The notes beneath the pieces are model-generated. The model was not told the origin of the DNA and did no database searches. It was given only the letters and a program-made list of their open reading frames with translations. Positions 16,828 to 25,649 of a stretch of DNA of 55,176 nucleotides are shown here, in pieces. Positions within the stretch are counted from its first letter, which is position 1. Each line of letters opens with the position of its first letter. The DNA lies in NCBI RefSeq assembly GCF_013304825.1, contig NZ_JAAWUO010000022.1, forward strand, positions 1 to 55,176. The letters are read 5' to 3'. Both the position numbers and the translations under genes were made by a program. Origin of the DNA: Blautia schinkii (GTDB taxonomy: Bacteria > Bacillota > Clostridia > Lachnospirales > Lachnospiraceae).

Positions 16828-18276
16828 TTAATAAAAACAGACAATCGGCACACTTTCGTCTATCCTATTATAAAGTTCTGCCGCTTTGTCCGCCGGAAGA
16901 TTAATACATCCATGGGATCCACCACCTTCTCGGAAACGATTTCCTCCAAAATATGGCTGCCATGAAGCATCATGAAATCCGATCCCCCCATTAAAAGGCA
17001 TCCAGTAAGTTACTGGTCTTTCATATTCATATTTCCCATTTTCCAACATCTTTCCTTTCAGCACAGATGGACTTTTCTTGTAATACAGTTGAAAAATTCC
17101 CGGTGGTGTCTGCCGTTCTGCATACTGCATATCTCCTGACACAATATCCGCTTCCAAAATGATAGAACCATCCTGATAGTAATATAAATGCTGTGCAGAC
17201 AGGTCCACTTCAATATACGTGCTACCTATATCATTCATTCCCCGTGCATTTGCCCGCATAGCGTATACCGGTTCCCGGTTTATCTGTACTCCTGCAATCA
17301 TTTCCTGCATAATGGTTTCTATTTCTTTTTCCTGATCGATCTTCCATCCATAAACGGAACTATACACCTGAACAGTACGTCCGTTTGTTGTGCAAAATTC
17401 CCTCTCTGTATTTACGGTATCATGTGTGGCAGCCAGCTGTGCCACATATTCTGCCACACACTGTCTCAGTTCATCCTCATTTTTTTGCAACTTTCCTCTT
17501 TCATCAAAAATAAGCCAGTTTCTGATCTCGTCTCCCTCCAATGTTACCGTTTCTTCTCCAAATATATATACGATTTTGGTCCGGATCAGATTTTGGCATT
17601 CTTCCAATGAATTTTTAAGATCTGGATCATCTTTCATTACTGCCGCTTTTACATAAACAGCCGGACAGCTATTCAGGTCAATTGTTCTTTTTTTGCTAGC
17701 AACCGCTTCTGACAGTGCCTGATAAGCTCCATTGAAATCCAGGGTATTCCCTTCTGTTTCCGGTACGATTTCAAACTTCGAATCTTTATAAGCTACATAA
17801 GCATCTTCTGGTGCTGTCTGATTCTCTTTTTTTACACATTCCAGTTTTTCCAGCTGTTCTTTTAACTTCACTTTATCATAGGTCATATTTTCCTTGGCTG
17901 TATAATTTTGCTTTTTCCAAAATCCCTGAACCCATTTATATGGTTTTTGTTCATCCAGATATTGGGAAATACTGCCATCCGAAACATAACGATATCCGAT
18001 CAATTTTCCATTGATACTCTGTGATTTCAGATTTCTTGCCTTTACTTCCAGCAGATAGTCCTCTGCTTTTTTAGCAACCGCCTGTTCTGTCTCTTCCGAT
18101 GTTTTTCCAGAACAGTTAATTCCATTGATCGTTGTTCCCCGAAAAAATCTGTCTGAATAGTAATAAGACATTCCTGCATAGCCAGCCATAGCAAAGAACA
18201 CTATGATGACAGGGATTATTATCCACATTTTTTGCTTTCCATTATCCTTACCGGTTATCTCTTTTCTTTTTCCCAT
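16828..18276 (-). CDS. L,D-transpeptidase (YkuD) with peptidoglycan-binding domain
   Basis: 482 aa. A short cytoplasmic tail, one transmembrane helix (about 17-38), then a long PG-binding-type region (about 45-340) and a C-terminal YkuD domain. The active site is complete: GIGFHDASWQP and SHGCINLP, with nucleophile Cys457. Family members form 3-3 cross-links or attach proteins to peptidoglycan and resist most beta-lactams. The gene stands alone with about 270 bp of leader upstream. Confidence 0.93.
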   Translation of the reverse strand: MGKRKEITGKDNGKQKMWIIIPVIIVFFAMAGYAGMSYYYSDRFFRGTTINGINCSGKTSEETEQAVAKKAEDYLLEVKARNLKSQSINGKLIGYRYVSDGSISQYLDEQKPYKWVQGFWKKQNYTAKENMTYDKVKLKEQLEKLECVKKENQTAPEDAYVAYKDSKFEIVPETEGNTLDFNGAYQALSEAVASKKRTIDLNSCPAVYVKAAVMKDDPDLKNSLEECQNLIRTKIVYIFGEETVTLEGDEIRNWLIFDERGKLQKNEDELRQCVAEYVAQLAATHDTVNTEREFCTTNGRTVQVYSSVYGWKIDQEKEIETIMQEMIAGVQINREPVYAMRANARGMNDIGSTYIEVDLSAQHLYYYQDGSIILEADIVSGDMQYAERQTPPGIFQLYYKKSPSVLKGKMLENGKYEYERPVTYWMPFNGGIGFHDASWQPYFGGNRFREGGGSHGCINLPADKAAELYNRIDESVPIVCFY

Positions 18277-18545
18277 CCATGCCCCCTGTTTTTAACGATA
18301 AACAGCATTCAGACAAATTTTTTAAATCGTCTGATTTTAATATCTCCGATTTAATAAAAAATAACCAAGGCTGCTGAAAAAAACATTTTCTTTTACAAAC
18401 AGTAAGCTGATTTCTACAAAACATTTTTCCGCTGTTCTTTTACGGATAGAAACACCGCATCATCATTTATCTCACATTTAACACTTTTGGGGTTCTTTCA
18501 GACACTTTCCTTTTTCTCTGTGAACAGAACCCTGAAAACAGGAAA

Positions 18546-18603
18546 AAAAGGCTGCCGTGACCGGTCAGGGATTTTTCATCCTAGACTGATTCATGACAGC
18601 ACC
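18546..18603 (-). terminator. Terminator downstream of the cbiO remnant
   Basis: On the minus strand GCTGTCATGAATCAGTC pairs with GACCGGTCACGGCAGC, with some wobbles and mismatches, followed by CCTTTTTTT. It lies 15 bp past the stop of the cbiO remnant and marks the end of the old transporter operon. Confidence 0.6.
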
Positions 18604-18617
18604 TAATCAGATCTCAC

Positions 18618-18986
18618 TTATTTTCTTCTATACAAAATCGCTTCATCATACCCGAATGCCCTTTTTCCATTCACTTCCATGGTCTCGGACACTTCAAACC
18701 CTTTTTCCGAGAAACGTTCAGGAACTCCTGCCAAGCAAAACGGCAGCTCTAAGTTGTATTTTTCCAAGAGTTTCCGGTTCCATAAAATGTCCTGCACAGA
18801 TCCATCCGCTACCAATTTCCCTTGGTTTAAAACCAATACCCGGTCACAGGTTTCCAGTACCAGATCCAGATCATGGGTTGCAATGATCTTTCCCTTTGCA
18901 GGGATCAGTCCCAGCATTGCCTTCATTAGCGTAGACTTCCCTGCACCATTGGCTCCGATCAGACCCACCTGTTCTCCTTTACTGAT
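18618..18986 (-). pseudogene. cbiO: Cobalt/nickel-type ECF transporter ATPase, internally deleted
   Basis: The frame begins inside the domain at ISKGEQVGLIGANGAGKSTL (Walker A intact) and jumps after LGLIPAKGK straight to IIATHDLDLVLETCDRVLVL (the H-loop). The Q-loop, LSGGQ signature and Walker B, roughly 90 residues, are missing. The C-terminal extension typical of CbiO then continues to a stop at 18618. It cannot hydrolyse ATP as an ABC unit. The N-terminal ~35 residues are also absent because the fragment joins cbiQ directly. Confidence 0.85.
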
Positions 18987-19102
18987 ATGGCAAGTTTGTT
19001 ATATTCTTTCTCTGCATAATAAAATTCCCCATGGAATCCCCGCAATTCCATACTTTCGTATAATGCAACTGCCCGATCCATGCTTCTTAAGAGTAGTTGC
19101 CC
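18959..19102 (-). pseudogene. cbiQ: ECF transporter transmembrane subunit, C-terminal fragment
   Basis: In a frame one base off from the cbiO remnant: GQLLLRSMDRAVALYESMELRGFHGEF, the conserved C-terminal motif of CbiQ/EcfT (RSxxRAxxxxxxMxxRGFxG), ending at TGA inside the cbiO frame. It has no start codon and is cut off at 19102 by the galT terminator. With the cbiO remnant it shows a deletion that removed most of a cbiQ-cbiO pair. Confidence 0.75.
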
Positions 19103-19106
19103 TAAA

Positions 19107-19137
19107 AAAATGGGAGGTTTCACTTACCTCCCATTTT
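19107..19137 (-). terminator. Terminator of galT
   Basis: TGGGAGGT-TTCACTT-ACCTCCCA with flanking A and T runs. On the minus strand the stem is followed by seven T residues. It starts 25 bp after the galT stop. Confidence 0.85.
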
Positions 19138-19162
19138 CCAAAGAATCCTTTTATTTCAATTT

Positions 19163-20653
19163 TTATAATGTTTCAAGAAAACGCATGAATGCTTCTCTTC
19201 CCTCGGTCGTACATTTGTATACTCCTGCATCTTCCAGAACGTGGGTAAATACGATTCCAATCTCTTTCTGAAGAATGCCATGGATGTTTTCTTTTGTGAT
19301 TTCCGGATATTTCGGAAGGAACTTCTTAACCCACTCTGCATGTTTCTCAATCTGCTCATTTGAAGAAATATCTTTGCCTTCAAGAATATACTCTTCCAAA
19401 AGTTCCATCTCACCTTTTAATCTGGCCGGAAGAACTGCAAGTCCCATAACTTCGATCAGACCGATATTTTCTTTCTTAATATGATGATATTCTGCATGCG
19501 GATGATACACACCCAGCGGATGTTCTTCTGTTGTAATGTTGTTTCTTAATGTCAGATCCAATTCGTAGATATCCCCTACTTTACGTGCAATTGGTGTAAT
19601 TGTATTATGAGGCTCTCCATTGGTTTCAGCATAAATAAATGCTGCTTCATCCGTATAACCTCTCCATACTTCCAGCACATGTGTTGCCAGATCTACCAAA
19701 CGGTTAGAGTCTTTATGACGAATACGAAGTACAGATAACGGCCATTTTACAATTCCAGCCTCTACATCTTCAAATCCCGGAAGTACCACGTGCTGCTCAA
19801 TTGGTGCTTTTGCCATTGCAAATGTATAATGTCCACCCTGGAAATGATCATGGCTTAAGATCGAGCCGCCTACGATCGGCAGATCTGCATTAGATCCAAG
19901 GAAATAATGCGGAAACAGTTTTACAAAATCAAACAGTTTAATGAATGCATTTCTCTCGATTTTCATTGGAGTATGCTGGCCGTTAAACACAATGCAATGC
20001 TCATTGTAATACACATACGGAGAATACTGGAATCCCCAAGGAGTATCATTGATTGTGATCGGAATAATCCTGTGGTTCTGCCTTGCCGGATGATTAACAC
20101 GTCCTGCATATCCTTCATTTTCCGGGCAAAGAAGACATTTCGGATAGCTTCCGGATTTTACATTCCTTGCCGCGGCAATTGCTTTTGGATCTTTTTCCGG
20201 TTTGGACAAATTGATGGTAATGTCAATCTCACCGTATGGACTGTCTACCTTCCACTTTTGATCCTTCTCTACGCGATATCTGCGGATATAATTGCTGTCC
20301 TGACTCAGTTTATAAAAATAATCGGTTGCTTCCTTTGGGCTTTTTTTATATTTATCCCAGAATTCTTTTTGCACCTGGCCCGGACGCGGCATCAGACAGT
20401 TCATTAATCTGGTATCAAATAGATCCCGGTATACAATACTGTCTTCGATCAGTCCTCTTTTTACAGCTTCGTCCAGCAATTCGCCCAATGTTGCTTCAAG
20501 ATTAACAGGTTCCTCAATGCTGTCCGGTTTCTCATAGTCATCCTCATGAAAAACGTCCAGCAGAAGATTTGTTGTGTAATTTCTTTCACATTCTGGTGTC
20601 AGACCTGTTGTAATCCCATACTGTACCAGTTTTGCAATGCTTTCACTTAACAT
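19163..20653 (-). CDS. galT: UDP-glucose--hexose-1-phosphate uridylyltransferase, class II
   Basis: 496 aa, the usual length for the Firmicutes-type (class II) GalT. It transfers UMP from UDP-glucose to galactose-1-phosphate in the Leloir pathway in the cytoplasm. Recognisable blocks are the N-terminal LVQYGITTGL, CLLCPENEGYAGR, the ISPYxYYNEHCIVFN-like stretch and the catalytic region GGSILSHDHFQGGHYTFAMAKAP. The start at 20653 overlaps the end of the DUF2500 gene by 7 bp. No galK or galE is present nearby. Confidence 0.96.
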   Translation of the reverse strand: MLSESIAKLVQYGITTGLTPECERNYTTNLLLDVFHEDDYEKPDSIEEPVNLEATLGELLDEAVKRGLIEDSIVYRDLFDTRLMNCLMPRPGQVQKEFWDKYKKSPKEATDYFYKLSQDSNYIRRYRVEKDQKWKVDSPYGEIDITINLSKPEKDPKAIAAARNVKSGSYPKCLLCPENEGYAGRVNHPARQNHRIIPITINDTPWGFQYSPYVYYNEHCIVFNGQHTPMKIERNAFIKLFDFVKLFPHYFLGSNADLPIVGGSILSHDHFQGGHYTFAMAKAPIEQHVVLPGFEDVEAGIVKWPLSVLRIRHKDSNRLVDLATHVLEVWRGYTDEAAFIYAETNGEPHNTITPIARKVGDIYELDLTLRNNITTEEHPLGVYHPHAEYHHIKKENIGLIEVMGLAVLPARLKGEMELLEEYILEGKDISSNEQIEKHAEWVKKFLPKYPEITKENIHGILQKEIGIVFTHVLEDAGVYKCTTEGREAFMRFLETL

Positions 20654-21024
20654 TTTTCTTCCTCCTGTGCTTCACTTTTAAATTTATATTTTTGGTAACA
20701 TATATACCGATTTCCCTGATAAGTCAGCATACCTCGATCGCCTTTTTCCAATTCACGAAAATCTCCCTGTTGCATTTGAAATTCCATCAAACTTCCATCT
20801 GTCATCTCAAATACAACGCGAAACCAAGGTACATGTGCTTCAGACTGCATATGGGTATAGATTCCTTGCTTCTTTTCAACTACAGTCGCATCAACAGATT
20901 CAACTGCCGCACTACTGTTATTGCTGAAACTTAACAACATTTTGGTAAATACAAACATCATGATTATGAGTGCTGCTATACAGATTATAAATGCCATCCT
21001 ATTTCTCCATTCCAGATATTTCAT
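20647..21024 (-). CDS. DUF2500 family membrane protein
   Basis: 125 aa. One N-terminal transmembrane helix (about 10-32), then a small soluble beta domain with the family pattern WFRVVFEMTDGSLMEFQMQQGDFRELEKGDRGMLTYQGNRYICY. The role is unknown. The stop overlaps the galT start by 7 bp, so the two are probably co-translated. Its 5' end overlaps the decayed araC fragment by 26 bp, indicating a join created by deletion. Confidence 0.8.
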   Translation of the reverse strand: MKYLEWRNRMAFIICIAALIIMMFVFTKMLLSFSNNSSAAVESVDATVVEKKQGIYTHMQSEAHVPWFRVVFEMTDGSLMEFQMQQGDFRELEKGDRGMLTYQGNRYICYQKYKFKSEAQEEEKC

Positions 21025-21200
21025 CCTGGGTCTGACTTATATATTGTTCACGATAAAGATTCCGGTATTCCCTTGACGTTACTTTATATCTTTCACGAGA
21101 TACCCGGTTAAATGTCCTTTGGCTCTCAACTCCTGCATCTAGGCAAATGTCTGTGATACTCTTACCAGTACATTCCAATTCATCTCCTGCAAGTTCTGTC
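20999..21200 (-). pseudogene. AraC-family regulator, C-terminal fragment
   Basis: A frame without a start codon reads ELAGDELECTGKSITDICLD, then GVESQRTFNRVSRERYKVT, then SREYRNLYRE, the second helix-turn-helix and signature of AraC/XylS proteins, ending at TAG 20999. The N-terminal effector domain and first helix-turn-helix are missing. It may once have regulated galT. Confidence 0.7.
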
Positions 21201-21283
21201 TACTTTTTCTTCCCATTTGGCAAGTAATATACGTCTTCTGATATTATAATGTGCTTGTAAGATAAAGAAAGGAGGAAAACGAA

Positions 21284-21361
21284 ATGAAAAGATTTAAAGC
21301 ATACATCAACTACCTTATGAACTTCTATGCCAACTACTTCAGAATTTACCGCTATATGTAA
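21284..21361 (+). CDS. Candidate 25-residue tyrosine-rich peptide
   Basis: ATG at 21284 is preceded by GAAAGGAGG at an ideal distance and by TATTATAAT about 40 bp upstream. The 25 codons start MKRFKAYINYL and contain 6 Tyr, 3 Phe and several basic residues, giving an aromatic amphipathic peptide. Two hairpins follow directly (21363-21419). No gene follows on the plus strand, so it is unlikely to be a leader peptide. A type I toxin, small membrane peptide or dual-function RNA are possible. The isolated strong translation signal is the evidence. Confidence 0.5.
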   Translation: MKRFKAYINYLMNFYANYFRIYRYM

Positions 21362-21362
21362 A

Positions 21363-21419
21363 GGACACTCCTGCCATCACAGGAATGTCCAATACGGAAA
21401 CCCAGTTTCAATGGTTTCC
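21363..21419 (+). terminator. Tandem hairpins after the 25-codon ORF
   Basis: GGACACTCCTG / CAGGAATGTCC (21363-21390, one mismatch) and GGAAACC / GGTTTCC (21396-21419), the second followed by CTTATTATACT. They start 2 bp after the small ORF's stop and probably end its transcript. Confidence 0.55.
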
Positions 21420-21558
21420 CTTATTATACTCTAATTTAGTTGCATTTGTACATGAACAGGATTCTCGAAAACATAGACAAAATTGAACAGAATTATGAAA
21501 ATACTCTTACCACATTTTTTGATTTGTAAACCACTTATTAGCAGACGGATCCGCCAAT

Positions 21559-21590
21559 GCTGAAAACGGATTAGCCGTTTTCCTTTCAGC
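21559..21590 (+). terminator. Stable hairpin in intergenic DNA
   Basis: GCTGAAAACGG-ATTAG-CCGTTTTCCTTTCAGC with one small bulge. It has a T-rich 3' arm and may terminate plus-strand transcripts that escape the tandem hairpins. Confidence 0.4.
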
Positions 21591-21605
21591 TTTCAATTTA
21601 TCTAA

Positions 21606-21716
21606 TTAATAATCTCTGAATTTCCATACATCTGATGGATTTGCATTTTTCATCCTCAGCATTCTTTGAAGCTGCTCTTCTGCAAACCACAGATCGTGCA
21701 GTATTTTTCCGAAATA
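21606..21716 (-). pseudogene. Unidentified C-terminal gene scrap
   Basis: A 36-codon stretch without a start codon (YFGKILHDLWFAEEQLQRML... ending VWKFRDY, stop at 21606) has coding-like composition and is preceded in frame by a stop. It looks like the tail of a lost gene; the family is not recognised. Confidence 0.3.
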
Positions 21717-21729
21717 TAGAGGCTAGATA

Positions 21730-22209
21730 TCAGATCGCTTCATCGCAATTATAAACTGTTGATTTACCAAGATCATTTACATATACGGTAATCAAGTCAC
21801 CTTTCTTAAGATCCGGCTTTTCCCATACCAAACGGCTTTTATGATAATACACTTTATCATGATATGTAAAACTATATAAAATCCTGTATGGAATTTGTCT
21901 TCTATATCTTGTGTATTTTTGCAAATATACTTTTTCTACCAAACCCTTCACTTTTGTACCATTTTCGATTAATTGTATATGTAATTTATCAAGCTTTGCA
22001 GTATAAATTCCAAGAGCAACACTTATTATACACAAAAGCACTCCCGCTATAGAAAACACTGTTCCCAACATGTCTGGATTCTGAATGCCTGAGTTTACTG
22101 CTGGTTTTAATATCCCAAGAAAACTTAAGACACCGGAAACAAGAAAGAATATTCCTATCCAAAAAAAGATAACTCTCAATAAATCTTCTGTATAGTTAAG
22201 TTTTTTCAT
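21730..22209 (-). CDS. Membrane protein, DUF3592-like
   Basis: 159 aa. Two transmembrane helices (about 10-32 and 50-72) followed by a soluble domain with GTKVKGLVEKVYLQKY...ILYSFTYHDKVYYHKS...LKKGDLITVYVND, the beta-rich pattern of DUF3592-type membrane proteins. ATG at 22209 (MKKLNYTEDLL) follows GGGGAATAAAT; a longer frame to 22263 is unlikely. Role unknown. Confidence 0.65.
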   Translation of the reverse strand: MKKLNYTEDLLRVIFFWIGIFFLVSGVLSFLGILKPAVNSGIQNPDMLGTVFSIAGVLLCIISVALGIYTAKLDKLHIQLIENGTKVKGLVEKVYLQKYTRYRRQIPYRILYSFTYHDKVYYHKSRLVWEKPDLKKGDLITVYVNDLGKSTVYNCDEAI

Positions 22210-22489
22210 ATTTATTCCCCGTCTTTCTGCGAAAGACACCAATGCGTCATGAGACATATGCATTGCCTTTCACTATCTAATACACTTTCCCTCTGGTATT
22301 ATTCTTTATAAGGCTGATGAATATTTTTGTTCGGCAAAGCCGCCCGTCCCGGAATGGTTTATTTGTTATGCTCTATTTTCTCGGGTAACCTCTACTTTTT
22401 TGTTTCAAACTTGTCCCTCCAAATATATGTTTCGCTTTCCTATTTTTCTTACTATATAATAGCAGACTAAATATTAACCACTGAATGAT

Positions 22490-22870
22490 CTACCGTTCAT
22501 ACGATGCAATGATTTCCTTACTATCCGCTATTTTATAATCAAGCGTTTCCAAATTACCAATCAAATCAAATGTCATATCCGCATTAACTTGCAATTCATC
22601 TTCAATCTTAACTGCAGACGGCTCAACTTTTAGAAATACTGTTAATCCATAAGGCTTCGTTTCAGACTGTATCTGTATGCTATCATAAGAATATCCTTCC
22701 GGATACTCTTGCACACTTACAATATTTATAACATTCGAAGAATCTCCTACATAATCTGTCTTGTACTGTGACAGGTCAGGAATCTCGTACAGTTCTTCTT
22801 TTCTGCCACATGCAGAAAGCAATATTGCTGATACCGTAAATAAAATAATTGGAATTACTTTTTTCATCAT
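22490..22870 (-). CDS. DUF4825 lipoprotein
   Basis: 126 aa. The signal peptide ends in the lipobox ILLSAC at about residue 20, so the protein is membrane-anchored outside the cell. The remaining ~100 residues match DUF4825 (DLSQYKTDYVGDSSNVINIV...PYGLTVFLK). In Clostridia this domain is often fused to M56/BlaR-type proteins or follows them. Here it stands alone in a row of small membrane-protein genes. GAGGAG lies 9 bp upstream of the ATG pair at 22870/22867. Confidence 0.75.
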   Translation of the reverse strand: MMKKVIPIILFTVSAILLSACGRKEELYEIPDLSQYKTDYVGDSSNVINIVSVQEYPEGYSYDSIQIQSETKPYGLTVFLKVEPSAVKIEDELQVNADMTFDLIGNLETLDYKIADSKEIIASYER

Positions 22871-22954
22871 GAACCAGCTCCTCTTCACACTTTGATATAA
22901 AACAGCCTGTCCAATGAACCAGAAACTGCCATATATTTGCTTCTTTATTTATAG

Positions 22955-22990
22955 ATCAGCCTTTAAAGTATTCTGACCACAAAGGCTGAT
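22955..22990. repeat. Perfect 10-bp inverted repeat
   Basis: ATCAGCCTTT (22955-22964) and AAAGGCTGAT (22981-22990) can form a hairpin between the DUF1648 and DUF4825 genes. There is no clear U-run, so termination is only possible. Confidence 0.4.
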
Positions 22991-23102
22991 ATTTACAGTA
23001 ACAATGCTCCTTTTTCATCTTTTTACACAGGTTCTACTGTTTTTTACGACATTTTGCGCGTTTCCTTTTTAGTCCTTGTTTTCGCTATACTCAAGTAGTC
23101 AT

Positions 23103-23435
23103 TTAGATAAACGAAGCATAAATCATAAAAATTTCTGCAATCAAAATAATTCCTAAAACACAATCAATCATCAGGTTATATTGACCATCCGTTAGCCAGG
23201 TCTTCGAATGCATCAGAACATACTTTACACTTTTTATACCACTCAAGATTGTAACAGCCAGAAGGAGTATCGGCATTAAAAAAATTTCTATCTTATTACC
23301 AAAGTCATCTGCGACTCCATTCCCAGCAAAGTGAACGGGAATAATCTCCGGTAAGAAAAAGAAGCTTATTATTACAATCGCAATGCCAGCGATGCAAATT
23401 CCCCATGTTAATTTCCTGCTGCTTATACCATCCAT
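23103..23435 (-). CDS. DUF1648 (SdpI-like) membrane protein
   Basis: 110 aa with three transmembrane helices. The DUF1648 signature is clear after helix 1: PEIIPVHFAGNGVADDFGNKIEIFLMP. In Bacillus SdpI the domain belongs to a membrane immunity protein for a killing factor. Here only the N-terminal DUF1648 part is present, without the SdpI C-terminal helices. It is grouped with the small genes 22490-24025. Confidence 0.8.
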   Translation of the reverse strand: MDGISSRKLTWGICIAGIAIVIISFFFLPEIIPVHFAGNGVADDFGNKIEIFLMPILLLAVTILSGIKSVKYVLMHSKTWLTDGQYNLMIDCVLGIILIAEIFMIYASFI

Positions 23436-23494
23436 AACAGTGCCTTCCTCCCATATGTCAGATACTGGTACTTACTCAAATCCATCTAATAAGC

Positions 23495-23683
23495 TTACTT
23501 TTTGAGCAATTCTATAACAACCCTGCATGTAGCTACTGTTTGCATCAGAAAAACGAAAGCACACACATATTTCATTCCAAATTTCAGAGAAGAGCTCCCA
23601 ATCAGTCCAAAGCCTATGCAAGTCGCCCCTATGCTGAATATCAAAGCCAAAATAGAAATAAATATTCTATATTCTTTTTTCAT
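23495..23683 (-). CDS. Small two-helix membrane protein
   Basis: 62 aa: MKKEYR, helix at about 8-28, a short loop (GSSSLKFGMKY), helix at about 38-56, and a basic end. No family recognised. It sits 10 bp downstream of the DUF3784 gene and is probably translated with it. Confidence 0.55.
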   Translation of the reverse strand: MKKEYRIFISILALIFSIGATCIGFGLIGSSSLKFGMKYVCAFVFLMQTVATCRVVIELLKK

Positions 23684-23692
23684 ATCCCTTGC

Positions 23693-24025
23693 CTAAATGT
23701 TCTTTTCTATTTTTTCTCGTTTCTTACGTTCTTTCATCAATAAAACAAATTGAACTGTCCATATTACGCATGCTGCCAGACACCCGACTCCACTATATAA
23801 AAAATCTATGGCTGCCCCGGCTACAAATGGCAGTGCCATCCACATCATCCGATTTCCATATACTCTGCACATTTCTTTTTCATCATACTGTTTTCGTTCT
23901 TCCTTAGATTTCATATTATAGCCAGACAAAAATGCAACGGCCTTTCCATTTGATTTTACAAAGCAGATTCCGAATAAAAACATAATCACTGCCATTCCCA
24001 AATCAAAGATAACACAGATTATCAT
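23693..24025 (-). CDS. DUF3784 family membrane protein
   Basis: 110 aa, three helices, with the family loop FLSGYNMKSKEERKQYDEKE followed by MCRVYG. Paralogue of 5426-5758. Start 24025 (MIICVIFDLGM) is preferred because GAGGTG lies 6 bp upstream; a frame to 24076 would begin inside the terminator. It heads the group 23693-23103. Confidence 0.78.
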   Translation of the reverse strand: MIICVIFDLGMAVIMFLFGICFVKSNGKAVAFLSGYNMKSKEERKQYDEKEMCRVYGNRMMWMALPFVAGAAIDFLYSGVGCLAACVIWTVQFVLLMKERKKREKIEKNI

Positions 24026-24057
24026 TGCAGACACCTCACTTCCCGCTCTGGCTATCA

Positions 24058-24101
24058 AATAAAAAAAGCCAAACACAACAGTAAAACTTATTATGTTTGG
24101 C
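24058..24101 (-). terminator. Terminator upstream of the DUF3784 gene
   Basis: AGCCAAACA / TGTTTGGCT inverted repeat. On the minus strand it is followed by TTTTTTTATTT. It isolates the small-gene group from the ABC module above 24407. Confidence 0.75.
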
Positions 24102-24284
24102 TAGGTCAACTTGTTATTTTTTTATCACTTCTTATGGTTGTATTATACTATATATTTCTCTATAGTAAAACAATTTTTTATATTATTTTTTATTTTAATA
24201 TTATATTTCTACTTTCATCAATTTTTCAGATATTTCCAACGCATAAACAATGCTATTAGCTACAATATTTCCGGAAAATTCATC

Positions 24285-24386
24285 ATAGGTTTGTGTTGCC
24301 ACAAAGAAACGCTGGCTCTGAAAATCAAAGCCGTCGTTTCAAAGTGTCTGCTTTTTCTTTTGCCGTCATGCGGCAGATAATCAATT
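24285..24386 (-). pseudogene. Mobile-element gene scar beside the VanRS-like/ABC module
   Basis: A minus-strand frame without a start reads LPHDGKRK, then SRHFETTALIFRASV. It corresponds to LPHDGKRKKSRR...AAALIFRAAVPNGQ at 54850-54960, the stretch following the other sensor module. Both look like pieces of the same conjugative-element gene left at a cargo insertion site. The rest of 24103-24406 is AT-rich and empty. Confidence 0.45.
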
Positions 24387-24406
24387 CATTCTATTTTGAA
24401 CTTCTT

Positions 24407-25648
24407 TTATGCTACCTGATGTCTGCAATAGGAATGAATCGCCAAGAATGTAAACACAAATAATTCAATTCCTGCCGAAAGCAAAATAATTTGCGGTGTC
24501 CAGAAACTCATTCCACCGATATTCAGATAATTGAAATCTGCAAGCTGAGAAAGGAAATTGTTCTGCATACCAATTCCGGCAGATGGAAGTATGGTAGAGA
24601 GCCATGTTGCTCCCATCGCCACATAAGCAAAAAGCGGCATGAGAAGAACTACAATAGAGATCAGCAAAACTGTCAATGTGTCTTTACATTTTGCAGACAG
24701 GAACAACGTGCAACTAACCGTTGCTAATACAGAAAGTAAGCCCGCTGCTGCGAGAATTATCTGCAACTGCCCCAGATTGATGTTTGGCAGATTAATGATA
24801 GAGTATCTCATCTGAAACGATGTTTTTAAGCAATCCGTCCCGAACGCTGCATCTAAAATCAGAATGTGTACCGTGATCCCGACAAGGAAAGTAACAACGA
24901 AAAGTGTAAATGCCGCCAGAATTTTGGTAATTGCTAATTGTTTATGCCCGTATTTGGTGGTTCGCAGGATGCTGTCACCGCCCGTTTGATATTCTCCGGC
25001 AAAAGTAGGAGCTGCGATTGCCACACACAAAATAGCAAGGAACAAAATATAAAACTCAATATAATCAAATGCATCTTTAGAAATTCCAGAATGAAGATAA
25101 AATGGCGTATCAAGTTCTGAATATTTTTCAAGAGCTTTCTGTTGTGCGGTTTCGTTTTCTCTTTGCTCATTCCGCATGACATCCTGTAAATGTTCTGCGC
25201 ACTTTTCATAATAGGCTCCGTCAATGTCATTCGGGTCAATATCCATTAAATCAGCACCAATGCCTGTTAATGGATCAGCAAACGCTTCGGACAGACCCAT
25301 CAGCAAGTGACGGAACGGGACGATTTTTTCAATATATACAGCCAGAGGAAAGCCATCTTCCTCGACCGGCCCATATTCTCGAACGCAGCTTTGATAAGTT
25401 TCCAAAGCCGATTTGATCCTATCCGGGGTCACTTTACCAGCGGATGTTTTATATAAATCTTGTTTGTACTTGATAGCTGCCAAGCCATCTAATTCTGTAA
25501 CCGTGCCATCTTCGTTTGGACGGTTAATACCCTCAAATGAAATAGGCAGGTATGCCATGGCTACGGAAAGCAAAAGTGCGATTGCAAGTAAAATCAGGGT
25601 GCGCCGTGACTTCAAAATACGTTTTAGTTCAAGTCTAAAGAGTCGCAT
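24407..25648 (-). CDS. ABC-2 type transporter permease
   Basis: 413 aa. One helix at about 19-37, an extracytoplasmic domain of ~150 residues (about 45-205), then five C-terminal helices, typical of lantibiotic/bacitracin-type ABC-2 permeases. Start 25648 (MRLFRLELKRILKSRRT) lies 2 bp after the ATPase stop and has AGGAGG 7 bp upstream. It forms a transporter with the ATPase at 25650. The module context suggests export of, or protection from, a cell-wall-active peptide. Confidence 0.85.
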   Translation of the reverse strand: MRLFRLELKRILKSRRTLILLAIALLLSVAMAYLPISFEGINRPNEDGTVTELDGLAAIKYKQDLYKTSAGKVTPDRIKSALETYQSCVREYGPVEEDGFPLAVYIEKIVPFRHLLMGLSEAFADPLTGIGADLMDIDPNDIDGAYYEKCAEHLQDVMRNEQRENETAQQKALEKYSELDTPFYLHSGISKDAFDYIEFYILFLAILCVAIAAPTFAGEYQTGGDSILRTTKYGHKQLAITKILAAFTLFVVTFLVGITVHILILDAAFGTDCLKTSFQMRYSIINLPNINLGQLQIILAAAGLLSVLATVSCTLFLSAKCKDTLTVLLISIVVLLMPLFAYVAMGATWLSTILPSAGIGMQNNFLSQLADFNYLNIGGMSFWTPQIILLSAGIELFVFTFLAIHSYCRHQVA

Positions 25649-25649
25649 A

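Noticed and set aside
22320..22440. GC-rich stretch with GGCGGCTTTGCCG-like pairing upstream of the gene at 22209, considered as a riboswitch
   Set aside because: I could not match it to any known aptamer core and the pairing is short. A structure/covariance search would be needed.
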